A DNA stretch of 64,000 nucleotides from contig OZ234498.1 of assembly GCA_965153455.1 (NCBI GenBank), positions 3,286,001-3,350,000 on the forward strand. Reading direction: 5' to 3'. The translations under genes were made by a program, and so were the position numbers. The stretch's first letter is position 1, and each line of letters opens with the position of its first letter. The notes beneath the pieces are model-generated. The model was not told the DNA's origin. It ran no database searches and saw only the letters and a list, made by a program, of their open reading frames with translations. Of this stretch, positions 13,021 through 25,300 are shown in pieces. Origin of the DNA: Sphagnum compactum. Taxonomy: Eukaryota > Bryophyta > Sphagnopsida > Sphagnales.

Positions 13021-14302
13021 ATCCTGTCCTCTTCTCCGATTCTCCTCCCGTTTTTGTTTGTTTGCTTGTTTTGTTTTGTATTTTTTTCCAATTCTTGTTC
13101 CCTTCTTTCGCCGCTTTCTTCTCCTCTGCCCTCTCTGCCTTCACTCCTTTCCTCAGAAACATCAGAACACAAACCACGACGACATCTTGATAGCTTACCA
13201 CCCGCTAAGGGAAAACCAGTCTCCCTCGCTTTTCTGATCCGTTTCTTCTCGGATTTGCGCCAAATTTGAAAACATCGACAAAAGCTCCAGTTCCGCACAT
13301 CTCTGCTACTTCAAGTAGCCAATTCATAGCTCAAATCCGCAGTGGAAAACAGCAAACACGACGGCATATCCCGTCGCACAACAACAACAAACACGGCAGC
13401 AGCAATAGCAGCAGCAACGCGTGATCTCGGTCCTCAACCCGAAGATTTGCACTAAAACCGTAGATTCTGGAAAATCTCCTTAATTAGAAAAAAGGTAGAT
13501 CTAGCCTAGTTCACAACCCCTCCCCCACCCCCGCGCCAAGTAATGCCTTCATGGATGAATAATTATCATCAAAAGACGAAACCTTACCGCTTTCATCACT
13601 TACTCAGATATGCGTTATCAATCGTCCCAACTTATTATTATTATCAAATAGTTAGGTTTCCCTCGAGGATGAAAAACATCAGTAACTCACCAGAAATAGG
13701 GGATGAAACTGAGATAGAGGATGTGACAGGGTATGGGACTGGGGATTAGACTTTAAGGATAACTTTATTCTCTCAACTTTTAAATTTTATTTTTGGGGAA
13801 CCTTTTTCCTTTTTTTTCTTTTTTTTAATATGTGTTTTTTTTAATGGTTTTTGTTGTTTTCTGGGTTTAAAAACCTTTTGATTCAAATGGGATTTTTAAA
13901 AAATAATAATATTAAAAAACAAAATAAGCCACCCATAATGCCATTGACTTTCGAGAGAAAATCCATTGCAGAAAATATGGATAAAGTGAGCATCTTATTT
14001 TATAGCATAGTAGCATTTAGTAACATTATTATTATTATTATTATTATTATAAGAATTTATTATTAAGTATTACTACAGTATGATAAATACTGAAATATAA
14101 AATTTTATCGAATTTTTTATTATTATTTAATAATAATAATAATAGTTGGTAATGAAATCTAACAATTTATTATATAAATGCAGAAATTATTTTCAAAGGA
14201 CAAATATACATATTAAAATATAAAAATTTTTTCAAAAAAAAAATGCCTAGCCTTGGCTACCAACTAGCTAGAATAATAAATTCAGTTAATGTTATTATTA
14301 TG

Positions 14303-14306
<4 letters not shown>

Positions 14307-14335
<29 letters not shown>
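14307..14335. repeat. (TA)n microsatellite
   Basis: Uninterrupted TA dinucleotide tract in AT-rich intergenic DNA. Confidence 0.9.
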
Positions 14336-14338
<3 letters not shown>

Positions 14339-16171
14339 TATTAAATATAAAAATGAAAAATAATGATAATAGTTATAATAAAATAGTTAGCCTAGGCTTT
14401 CTACTAATTATATTACTAGAGTCTTCAAAATTATTACTTAATATTTATAATTAATAGTTTATATTTCAGTTAATTTCTTTCTTTATGACTTATTAATTAA
14501 TGAGTTTTTAATAATTAGTTAGTTATTTCAATATTGGCCTATTATTTTTTAATCTAATTAATTAATAGATATTATAATTAAATTGGTTAACTATATAATT
14601 TACAAAAACTAAAATGAAGATAAAAATATGGGATAGACATGTTGGTTTCAAGTAGTTTGAAACTAAAAATGTTTTAGGCACAAACTATAGGCAATTTAAA
14701 ATGTTTTGTCTTTCATTCTCATTTTGAAAAATATATAACCAAGGGGTTTTATCTTACATTTTCATAAAAAAAAAACATGAGCACATGGGATGAACCAATA
14801 AAAAAAACTCAATTTAAAATAAATTAAGAATATTCATGTACCTATGCCTAACTTCTTTACCTACCTACCTACCTACCTAAGTATGTATTTAGCCTAAATA
14901 GGTAAATAGGTGTTTAACTTTAAGTAGATGAATATGTAGATCTCACTTATTTACTTACTTATGCAAGTAAGTAAGCCTAGGTGAGTACATAAGTACCTAC
15001 CTCCTTTCTCACCTAGGTTTACATATCTAAATATTGATTTAAATTTATTTTGAACAAATTTATTTATTACATCACATGACCAATTTCTATTTGCATTGTG
15101 TGTCACAATCTAAAACCATCCAAGCATAAAATTAAACATTTTAAAATTATTTTAAAATTATAATAAAAATATTTATAATTGTCAAAAATTGAGACATGAT
15201 GTACAGTGACACATCGTTTGTTCCCATTGTTCATAAAAAAAAGTCACATCTTAATTGCAAATAACAATATAATATATGATTAGCATAGCAAGAGGATGAA
15301 ATCGTATTTTGTTAACTTTTTTTTTCATTCAAAATTCATTGTTGTTTACAACTGCTATCACATGCGACTTGTTTAACAAGATGATTAAAATTTTAATCAC
15401 AAATGTTGTTTATAATTAAATATTAACACGAAGACTAATAACAAAATCTCCATTTTCACAACATAAAAAATAGTTTGAACCATGTTTTTACGTACATGAA
15501 AAGTTTGAATAAAACCCTTACAATTTTTTGCCTATCCCATTAACCAAACTCAAGATGGTGTTCTCAATTTCTTTCCTATACTAAAAGAATTAGAGTAAGT
15601 CTTAGTGAAACCAATTAATTAAACACTAATTTATTTACAAACCATTGAATAGGCACTATCCATCATTTCTTTTTTCTTTTTTTGTTGATATTGTGTCAAT
15701 TGTGTGCATCCCAAAAGGGCATCATGTTAAATGACAATAGTTTTTAAGAATGTGTCTAAACATTAAAAAAATACAAATAAAAATTGCTACCAAAAAAACC
15801 AAAAGGAAATGTGAGGAAAAAAAATTCAATTTTTTTCCTTCAAAATGTGATGATTTTTTCACCAAATATGCAACATAATATTCTCTTTTCATTTCTATTT
15901 TTCACATTTGTGCAAAAAAAATTCACAAAATAAAAAGTTTGCTACCCATATTGTGAAGTATGGCACACTTGAAAACCTTTTATGTAATGGCGGGTGGGCA
16001 TTTTGTTTTGTGAAATAATTTTTGTTTCTTGGTGTGAAAACAATAACAATGATTTCTTATTTACTTTAGTTAGAGGAAAAACATGGCTTGGCAAGTTGGG
16101 ATTTATCAAATGGGAAAACGAGTTACCTCAAATTTTCATTTTATTGTGAAATCTATCCTCACACACATATA

Positions 16172-16350
16172 TGCTTGGGCTCCACATTACTACATATACT
16201 CCCGATGACAATCAATTGATGAAAAAAATGAATTGATTTTGTGAAAATTAAGTTCCATTCAAATGAAAATATTGAATGAGATTGGATACAACTTGAATTG
16301 AATTGAATTGAATTCAAATTGAATTGAAGATAAATGGGATGTAAATTGGG
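16172..16350 (+). repeat. Dispersed repeat, copy A
   Basis: Begins with TGCTTGGGC. It continues through GACAATCAA, GATGAAAAA and TTTTGTGAAAATTAAGTTCC, then a CTTGAATTGAATT-rich block, and ends with GATAAATGGGATG. The same landmarks occur in the same order and orientation at 36756-36937. The copies differ by substitutions and small indels, so this is an old interspersed element or segmental fragment. Confidence 0.75.
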
Positions 16351-17554
16351 TTAGGAATAGTAATCTTTGTTCAATCATGAGGAATTGGAGCATGGACCCA
16401 ATAGACCCAATTTTCTTTTCCTTTTGACATGACAAATAATTGGGTCCAAATTCAACAAATTGGGCCAAAAAGAAAGAATGTGTGACATTGAAAATGGATA
16501 CTTTGTATTGAGCCTAAACCCTAAAACCTTGAAGAACGAAGGGAAAAAAGTGCAACCCTAATGATATGTGCAACAACAATAACAAAAATGATGGTGAGAT
16601 GATGATGATGATGTCTAGTTCTGGTGATTTTTGCATACTCAGGAGGACTGGCTGATGTCAGGATTCATTGATGATCTTGATTGACTTCCTGTGTGTTGCA
16701 CAAAGGAGGAACAACAGAAGAAGAACCTGCTGCAGAGATAGATGCAAAAGCAATAAAATGTCAGTAGGGTGTATAAGACAAAATCTTCATTACTTCCTTC
16801 ACAGAATCTCTAAATCTATTTGTATAGTAGTCAGAGCATATGGGCAGAGCATACAAGTTACTTCACGCACAAAGGCAACTCCAAAGTCAATTGAGAAACT
16901 TAAGTACCTGTGTCAGCTTTACACTGTGTTTAGGCAGGTGTTTTTGCACTGGGCTCTGTGTCTTCAAGTTTGCTGGGCTTAAAAGGAGGCTTGTTTTCAG
17001 TGTGTTTTTTTTTTTCCAAATGTGTGAGATAGGTGGGTTGGTGATCATCCACGAGGACTTAGCCAAATTTGGCTACAGGTCAGAGAGGAAAGTAGAAAAG
17101 TTAAGGGTTTGTGCTCGATTTTGGAGAAATGCTTATTCATGTCAAGATGGACCATGGTAGCAGATGTTGGAAATTGAAGCGCAGTTTAATTACAAGAAGC
17201 AGCAATTGTAGAGTTGTTATGAGGATTGAGGATCTTGTCTGGATTCCAGTACCAAGAGAACTACTAGTAGTCAGTAAAAATGTTTTGTCTGGTCATATTG
17301 GGTTTTGTAGCCGCAAGGATTGGGGTTAGTCAAAATCCAGCATGGGGATATGGATACCTCTACCCTGCAGTATTGGGTTTGTGGTCTATCTTAGACACTT
17401 TTTGACTGCAGTAACATTCACTAGGTACTGTCTGAATGTACTCATTTCAGAACTTCTTTCCAGGGTCATGATCTGCAAGATTTATTAACAAGTCCATGCC
17501 ATTAGACCTGCATCAACCCAAAAATGGAGAATTCTTGGTAATTTGGATCACTGC

Positions 17555-19494
17555 TCAATTTGTCACAACAGCCTGATCTGATGTTACAGTTCGCACATGA
17601 CGCTTTCTGGCACCCAAAGAAGAAGGCCCAGAGTCTGTTTGAACATCAAAGGAGCTGATATCTTCAGCAGGCACCTCCTGTACTGGCACAGACGTAGGTT
17701 TCTTCCTGTGTTTTGATCTGGCCTTAGCTTTTGCATTCTTCTCCACAATTGATGAACGGGTGATGAAAAGAATTGTCTCCAAAAACATGCCAGCAACAAG
17801 ACCAAGTGCACCACCTGCAGCATGCTGCATCCCCAAAACAAAAGTCTAATTGTAACAGAAAACCTTGACAATGAGGCAGACCCCACATAAGCCTCAGGTC
17901 TCTAAGGTAGTACAAGAGTCACGTACAATTGACAAAGAAAGATTATCTAAGACCAGTGAAACATGCAACACACAACATGCCGAGTTTTCCAGACAAACCC
18001 TAGAAACTTTGCAGTTGAGTCATCAGGCAGATAATGAGGAGCTTTTCTGGGGAAAAAAAACACTCACCAAAGCTGGAGAATTCTGAAACTGTGACCGGAA
18101 GATTGTGTACCCAAAAATATACCCAGTGAACATAATCAACACAACATGCAAACCTGCAAAGACAATTCCACCAAACCAACAATATAATCACAACAAATGT
18201 ACCCCCAAAAAAAGAGAGAAATTGACAGACAGCATTTCTGAACTCGCTACTGATCTACCAGGCAAGTTGCTGATCTATTTTCTTAATTCTGGCCAAAATG
18301 GTGAAATTGTTGCAGAAAATGCACAACACCACCTGACTGCAGAGCAAGTGGTGGTAAGGCATTGTCTGTGGGTGGGTGGTAGCTGTGTATAGATACAGAT
18401 TTTGATGGGTTTGCTAAATCAGACAACAGAGATAAGACTGATTCAACAGATCAGAAAAGTGAGAATCAAACTCACCAAACCCTAGTTGTTCCCTGTAAGA
18501 TGAAAAGTATACTCTTTCCTCATCATGATCATGCTGCGTGATGTCCTTTACAAGTTCCTTATACGCCTTTTGATCGGCAATTTCTTGCAGCTTGATTAAA
18601 CGCTCCTGCAGCTCCTTGCTCTGTAATTTTGAACCAAACCAGGGAGAGCTCAAAGAACAATCAGCACACTAATCTTCAAAGGGAAAAAAAATACTTTGGA
18701 GGATAGGGATACATATGGCTGGGGAAACAACAGAAAACTGCACATAAGAGATCGTAGAAGAGAAAAACCTACACAATCCCCTTTTTGACTTACAAGGCAC
18801 ACAAGCTCCTCCTTGTTAGCCTTTGCACTGAAAAACCAAGCTAATGGGAAAGGGAGTAGCAGTATTAGTTTTATTACCCTCTCCCGAGGCTTGGGACTTT
18901 GCAGAACAAAACTGCTGCCTTTCAATGCTTGGCGGAAGGGGACGCCATAGCCTGGACTGAGGTGCAACCATAGATCTCGCACAATCGGATATGGCACCAC
19001 ATCTGCATTCAAGAATTTGACCGCAGCATGGTGCAGCACTGGGGCTACTACTGGTAAACTCTCATTGGCTGCAGCTGTAGCCAGTAATGCTTTGATGTTG
19101 AGGGAGGAGCGCAGCAAAAGACCTTTGTTGTCCACGGCACTGCAAGTTCCACACCACAACCAAAACATTCAACATGAATGTCTCTGTCTCTGTGCACATG
19201 TGTTTGTGCGAGTGTGCGTGTCTCTCAACCACCACAAAACCAACCTCATCACCTGAAACCCTAAAAACCCTAACAAACATCGCCATCATCTCTCTCCCTC
19301 TCTCTCTCTCTCTTATGTGTGTGTGTGTGTGTGTGTGACTGTGTCAGAGCTGATGAACACATGAAAATTAAAGAACGAAGGAGAAGGAAAACGCAAGATT
19401 GAAAGGGAGAAAGAAAACCAGCAAGCTATTGATTCACATACCTGTCTTGCTGCTGCAGCGACTCCCGCGCAACGTGCTCCTTGCTGCTACTCAT
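17555..19494 (-). CDS. Vma12-like ER factor for V-ATPase assembly
   Basis: Five exons (19494-19442, 19139-18878, 18620-18476, 18153-18068, 17824-17555) join in phase to 271 residues. After a short N-terminus (MSSSKEHVARESLQQQ) comes a region with DNKGLLLRSSLNIKALL and the segment FRQALKGSSFVLQSPKPRER. Then SKELQERLIKLQEIADQKAY leads to YKELVKDI, which fits the Vma12/TMEM199 family consensus just before its membrane region. Two hydrophobic segments follow: LHVVLIMFTGYIFGYTIF (about residues 155-172) and GGALGLVAGMFLETILFI (about 186-203). The C-terminal ~65 residues are basic then polar (KNAKAKARSKHRKKPTS). In yeast, Vma12 acts with Vma22 at the ER to assemble the V0 sector; the plant role is inferred. 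The first intron (19441-19140) carries a CT/GT-rich, telo-box-containing repeat shared with the uS10c gene. Confidence 0.85.
19181..19337 (+). repeat. CT/GT-rich telo-box module, copy 1 (Vma12-like intron 1)
   Basis: GT- and CT-rich text leads into CAACCACCACAAAACCAACC (from 19226). Then come CATCACC, two AAACCCTAA-type telo-box motifs, a CAAACATC...ATCATC stretch, and (TC)n followed by (GT)n. The same order recurs twice at 35515-35796. It lies in an intron of a minus-strand gene. Confidence 0.75.
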
Positions 19495-19762
19495 AGAGAA
19501 AACGCCTTACGAGCAGAGCAAGCAAGGGGCGAGAGCAATCGAGTATTTCACGTCTGGTCCCCAGGCGCACCAGACTTGTCTTCCGCGTACAACAACGAGC
19601 ACACACTTGCAAACCCTAAAAACCAAGACACACCCATCTTGCCCTACGTAAAACGCTGCTGCCATTTTCACAGTAAACTTAGAGGGCACTCTATTTAAGT
19701 CAGAGGAGGAACTTTTCAGATTTAGAATCTTCACTAGCTATGCTTTACACACGGTAAAGGCC

Positions 19763-19818
19763 TCAGAATAAGGGGCTGCCTTGGCTCTGCCTCACACAGG
19801 CAACCCCCTTATTCTGAG
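19763..19818. repeat. Short inverted repeat (foldback)
   Basis: CTCAGAATAAGGGG at the left is matched by CCCCTTATTCTGAG at the right. CTGCCT/AGGCAA extends the pairing imperfectly around a ~20-nt loop. Confidence 0.75.
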
Positions 19819-19887
19819 ATCCCCGAATACCCTCCCCTTAGGGCTTTACTTAACACTAAACCACAAAACCAAAAATCTTGCTTGTAC

Positions 19888-19938
19888 AGAATCAAAATCT
19901 TACAGCCAGTTGTTAGTGTCTGTTAAGATTTTGATTTT
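19888..19938. repeat. Short inverted repeat (foldback)
   Basis: AATCAAAATCTTA at the left pairs with TAAGATTTTGATT at the right, with CAG/CTG extension. Weaker outer pairing comes from ACCACAAAACCAAAA and TTTTGTGGTTTT. A hairpin of this size may be a small MITE remnant. Confidence 0.65.
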
Positions 19939-19994
19939 GTGGTTTTCAGTATAGGAAGATGGTTGTGTCCCAGTTGTAGTAGAGCTGGCTGTAA

Positions 19995-20377
19995 GAGCCA
20001 TCTCCACTGGTGCTCAGTATGTCACTCTGGATAATAAAATTAATTGTCTAAGTTTAGCTGTTTTTTTTTTCTGGGGCAACCCCACCAATAAAACTGTAAC
20101 CAGAACTGCATATACGTAGGGACTACTAAAATAGCAAACCACGTGGACCAATCATTATGATCGACCAATCAGAAATACTGAGCCGCAGTCAGGTCCAATT
20201 TATTACACTCTTTTTTGGAGCTGCACAACTTTGTTGCGCCTTTCGCCAGCTACGGCAAGTTGCACGAATTTGGTGCAGAAAAACGAATTTCCTGAGCTAG
20301 ACTGGCTCATTTTGACTTTTCTGCAATAAATTTTACTGTCTGGAGTCACATACTGAGCACCACTAGTGGAGATGCTC
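19995..20377. mobile_element. MITE, 383 bp, TAA target duplication (PIF/Harbinger-like)
   Basis: The left terminus GAGCCATCTCCACTGGTGCT continues to CAGTATGT. It is the inverse of the right terminus, whose complement reads GAGCATCTCCACTAGTGGTG then CTCAGTATGT. The element is flanked by TAA on both sides (19992-19994 and 20378-20380). A 3-bp TWA duplication with terminal inverted repeats of ~35 bp and no coding capacity fits a Tourist/Harbinger-type MITE. The superfamily assignment rests on the TSD only. Confidence 0.82.
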
Positions 20378-22397
20378 TAAGTGAATTTCATTAGTTCTTG
20401 CCATGTTTATTTCTTATTATCGACAAGGTGTGTCTATAGCCTTCCTGGCAGTGTGTGCAGGGTATTGTGATTTTTCAGCATGTTGTTGCCACTTTGAAAA
20501 GCATTCCTCATCTCTTCCACCCATCGTAATTAGTGCATCTTTGTTGTTAGTTGATTTGTGACAAACAATGCTTTTTTTATATGATCTTTTTATTTTATTA
20601 GTGTATTAGTGATGTCTTGATTGTTATGTTTTTTTTTTGTGATATGTGTTTTTGTGCTTTTATTTGCCTTGTACTTCTTGTGGATGGTTTTCAGCCTTGC
20701 CTTTTTTTTAAAAATTTACACGGTTTTTCATTATTTCATTTCACTAGATTTTCAAATGTTAATTTTTAAAAAAGTATACCCCTGTAAAAAAATTAAAAAT
20801 AAAACAATTTTTATTGGTGTTTTATATTTTAATTCTCATCATTATTCTCAAAGAATTAAAAATTTTAAAATATTTTACAAATCAATATTTTAAATCATCA
20901 CATATCTAAAACCATCAATATCATTCATTTTATGTTTACGTATATTTTGAAACAAGATTATTAATTTTTTTTTAAAAAATCATCGTATATTTAAATACAT
21001 CAATATCATTCAATTTGTGTTGAAGTATATGATGAAACAAAATTAGTAAAAAAATATTAAAAAATAAATTGTGTCATACACCTTAAAAGAACTTGTCAAT
21101 TGCCTCAACCTCAATGAAACTTTCAATGAAACTTTGAATGCAAGATGTGCGATTTGAACATGTTGCCGACACAAGGACTCTTGAACAAGTGAGTGTTCTT
21201 CAAGGCAAATTTTCACATTGGAGGTGCAAAATACAATCCTGACTCAGAAAAGCACAAAAGCACACTTGGAGTCTAGACCCAGTTACAATGCCAAAGAACT
21301 ATAACACAAAAGAATGAACAAGAGCCTTGATGATTCTGTTACAAAACTTGCTTTCTCATATGTAAACCATATGATATATATACCCATTGTCAGTCTCACC
21401 CAATATTTGCAAAAACAAATTTAACCTTTGAACCAACAAATGCAAGTCAGCAGAAGCGAAGGAGAGCGGAAATTGGAGGATGACTGTAGTGACAGAAGAA
21501 AACTGAAAATGTGGTTGATAATAAATTCACAAAAGAGGTCAATTCCCTTTCATGTACCTGAAATTCGGTGGCCAACTGTGTCAACAATGTGCACTCGATC
21601 ACCAAGGGGTGCAGCAATCCTTCACTTCTGGACAGGCTCCAACAAGTTTTGAACTTCAAAGCAAAGAGATAACAGAGTCGACAGTTTCAGATTACAATCT
21701 CATCACCTAAAATGTTAAGAAAATTGTTGGTTAACAAAAACTCAATGTCTCTAGTTTTTGCCTTTCTGGCTCTTCACAATTTGTTAACTCTCTCTCACTC
21801 ACAAATTGGTCTGTAAGCTGAGAGCACATCATATCATTCTTGGTCCAGTAATTGGGTAAAATCTAATATGCACACAAAATGTTCCACAAAAACACCTGAT
21901 CATCAGCAAGATGCACCCACACTGGTCACAGGAATTTTGTGTCAAAAGAATATTCCTCATCTGTTTTTTATTTTCCCCCCTCTCTCTATGTCTCTGTCTG
22001 CGTATTCATTCCTCCATTTCAGACTCCAATTTGGGTATTCTTTCTTCCATTGTAAATCTCTCTTGAGTGGTGTTTACCTGCACACGATACCCCAACAATA
22101 TATTTTTCTATTAAAGCTCTCTGGACTTGTGAGTGGAACCTGGTTCAGACTTGAACCAAGCAAACCAAACATACTAGACTTGAAGTACTGGAACAAACAT
22201 ACTACTCTGACACCCATTTCAAACAACCCATTTCTCAGAGTTGACTGCAATGCCTTCACCAGATGGAGCCAGCAGGTCTGGAGAACAAAAGACTGTGTTC
22301 TTGAATTTTGCTTTACACAACATGCTTGGGTGATGAGGAGGAGCTCTGTGTCCATACCCGTCTGATATATGAAAAAAATAGAGGAAGAAATATAAAT

Positions 22398-25300
22398 TCA
22401 GCTAGTCTTTCTGACCTTGAGATGGCATTTTGGAGATGATTGAATCTTTTTTTTTACCTCATCCTCATTGTCTCTGACTGCTTGTACAAGTCTCATTTGT
22501 TCCTGCAGGAGTGAATATTTCACCTTGTGCTCTGCTAATGCCCTCTCTAAAGCTGCCACCTGGAAAAAAAATCCAATTAACACTTTGATGATCAGAGATT
22601 CTGCAGTAATATCAGCAACAGCATGTGTATGAGATTGCAGAGAAAACACTGCAATAAACACTTTTTATAGACATTGTGTGTTAAACTCCCAAATTAAACA
22701 AACCCAAAATCAGGTTTAGGGTCCTGACAGGATGGGTGGGTCTAGACTCTACACAACACAGAGAGAATGGCTCACCTTCTCCTCCCAGTCCTTTTCACGC
22801 TTCTCATATTCCTTGCATCTGCAACAATAAATGTTGTTGCCTCTGTCAGAAGTTACCGGGCAATAATAACTCACATCCCTCTGTCAGGGAATTGAGCTCT
22901 CATGAATTGGGTTACAACATTTAGTAACAGTTTTGTATATAGAACTCTTTGCTAATAATGGTAAGAAAATGGATGACAACTGTGCTGTGTGGGAAACCAT
23001 ACCTTGCACGTAAGCTAATGTTTTGTTCCAAAATCCCTGTCATTGAGGTTGCTGTGTTTTGTCGATGGACAGTCAACACAGCACCACTGACCCCAGGAAC
23101 CTCACCTTCACAACCTCCTGAAGCAACATCCTGTAAGACAAGAGTATTTCAGTCAATAACACTAACAAACATCATGTCACAAAACTCCTGAAAATAGGGT
23201 TGTCACCTTTAGAGGCTGAAAAAGAATCAAGGCTGTTTTACATGACAGAAAGCAAATCTGCTGGAAATCAGGAGGAAACACTTGTGAGAAAAAACCTCTT
23301 CATAAGAACATCCCAAAACTGCAAGAATGATCATGACAGTAAACTCTTCTTCATAGTGCCAATCCAAAACATCCCAAATCCAAAGAACCCACAAGGCACA
23401 CATGCACATGTTGAGGTTTATTGTTATGTGAATACCTGCATTTCATGCCTGTGTTCTAACTCATCTGCTCAGTAGATAGCCAGTCCTAGAAAGCAGGAGG
23501 CACATTTGACACACACCTTCACCGAATCAGGAATCAGAACCGCTGTTACACTGCCTCTCTTGTCAATAGTATTCACCTCCTTTTCTTGAACTCGAAGTTT
23601 CTTCAAAGCAGGCAACAGCACATCTGAACTCCTCTGCCTTTCCAATGCACTTCTCTTGAGAACATTGTCTGCTGCCTCTACAGGCTCGAGCTTCACTGTT
23701 GCTGTTGTTGCCAGGAGAGTTTCCCCAGAGTTTTGGGCATCACAACACTGTTCTTGAACAGAGTCCTCTTCATTCAATTGGCTTCTGAGGGGTTTCTGCT
23801 CTTCTGATCCCTTGGAAGTTTCCACCTTGGTGGATACAAATTTGGTGCCTTCACCAATGATGACACAATCATCATCCTGTAGAATTATGATCTCTGCATC
23901 AACTCCAACCCGTGGTGGGGTGGCAGGAGCTGCCGCCCCTGCTGTACTAGTGGGATTATTATTACCTTCTGTTACCCTTCCATTACTACTACTCACCCTG
24001 CCACTGTTGCTGGTGGTTCGCAAAGTTCCACCTGAAGCAGGGACAAATGGCATGCCTGGTTGTTGTTGTTGTTGAGAGAGACTTCCATTGATTTTTTTCA
24101 GGTTTGTAGCCACACTACTACTCTGATCAGGCAACTGTTCACCTTGGCTGCTGGAATCAGAAGTTGATGGAGACAATGAGGTCACTGTTTGTGGTTCGCT
24201 TTGGTTTGCCATTACTGGCAGATTGGATGACAATGGGTGAGAAGAGATGGCAGCCACAGCAGCAGGAATAGCAACCGGAATCTCCACTTGCAGCACTGTC
24301 TTGCGATTTCTCTTATCAGCTGAAGATTGGTAACCTATCAGATGACAATGAAGGTTCCTGCAAAAAAAACCAGCCAGAGGGTTTAGCATTTAGGGTTTAG
24401 GCATATCTATGAAAAACAGGCAGAGAAATCTCGAAAACAACAATTTGGAAGCTAACACGACAATGGGTGCCATCATAACCTTACGAGAGTCACTCACCAA
24501 GTGTCAGACCATCACCTTCATCACAGAGACAACTACCATGACTACTACCAACTGACTTCACCACCTCCCTGCCGACAGTAAGTGTAGAAAAGTATACAAA
24601 AACAGGCATAAACAGTATACCATCAAGAGATTTAAGACCACTGTCATATTGCCAGCATCATATGGCGTAGATCAATCTGAGTCACCCTTGTACACCAAAA
24701 AGAAATTACACTTACCAGTATTCAATGGTCATAGCCTTGAGGCGAGCTTCAAGTCGCAAAAACACTGTCGTGCGTTCAAAGTCTTGCTTATCATGGGCTG
24801 GCTCAATGAAGTTAGCCTCCAACACGCCTGCCACATGCAAGTCATCATCCCCCCCATTGAGATTTAGATCCATGCCTAGATCTTCCCATGTAACATTTCT
24901 AACATTATCTCATGTACAAGATAAAACCACTAAACCCTAAACCCTAAATCACTTCCTCCAGTCCTGGATAAGAACCCAGACTTCTTCACAAAAGTCCCAA
25001 AGAACACCAAAGTCTACAAACCAAACAATTGAGGGATGGCAGCCAAGACAGTACTTTGGCAAACAAAAAAGTTCAATGACTGAATTGGGTTGGTTGTCGT
25101 GGGAATTCATATACTAAGCCTCAAGCTCCAAATCAATCAATTGTGTTTCTGGAGGAAAACCTTACCCACGACACCTCTGCCCCGACTGCTGTTGTCTTGA
25201 AAAACCTTCCAAAAGGGCTGTGCAAAACAAGGAACAATTTATACCCTTGGTATATATTATTTACACACAACATGTTGCAGGATTCAGATGTACAGATACT

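Larger units (their letters stand above)
13021..17554. other. 4.5-kb intergenic region, AT-rich
   Basis: 13021-13550 is the 5' flank of the sphingosine kinase gene: pyrimidine-rich, with CAA/CAG-rich text near 13380-13420. From 13740 to about 16600 the sequence is strongly AT-rich with simple repeats and no coding signal. It includes a (TA)n run, (ACCT)n near 14855-14880 and one copy of a dispersed repeat (16172-16350). 16600-17554 is the 3' flank of the Vma12-like gene. Open frames at 16668-17329 lack any recognisable domain. Confidence 0.55.
19495..22397. other. Intergenic: Vma12-like 5' flank, MITE cluster and MORC 3' flank
   Basis: Contains the promoter side of the Vma12-like gene (to about 19740), two foldback sequences (19763-19818 and 19888-19938) and a MITE (19995-20377). 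AT-rich DNA follows (20400-21100), then the presumed 3' UTR and possible terminal exons of MORC (21100-22397). No independent gene is supported. Confidence 0.55.

Noticed and set aside
12664-13269. 201-residue plus-strand open frame
   Set aside because: Antisense shadow of sphingosine kinase exon 1 and its pyrimidine-rich leader.
21868-22365. 165-residue plus-strand open frame as a separate gene
   Set aside because: No domain, no splice support; it lies in the MORC 3' region on the opposite strand.
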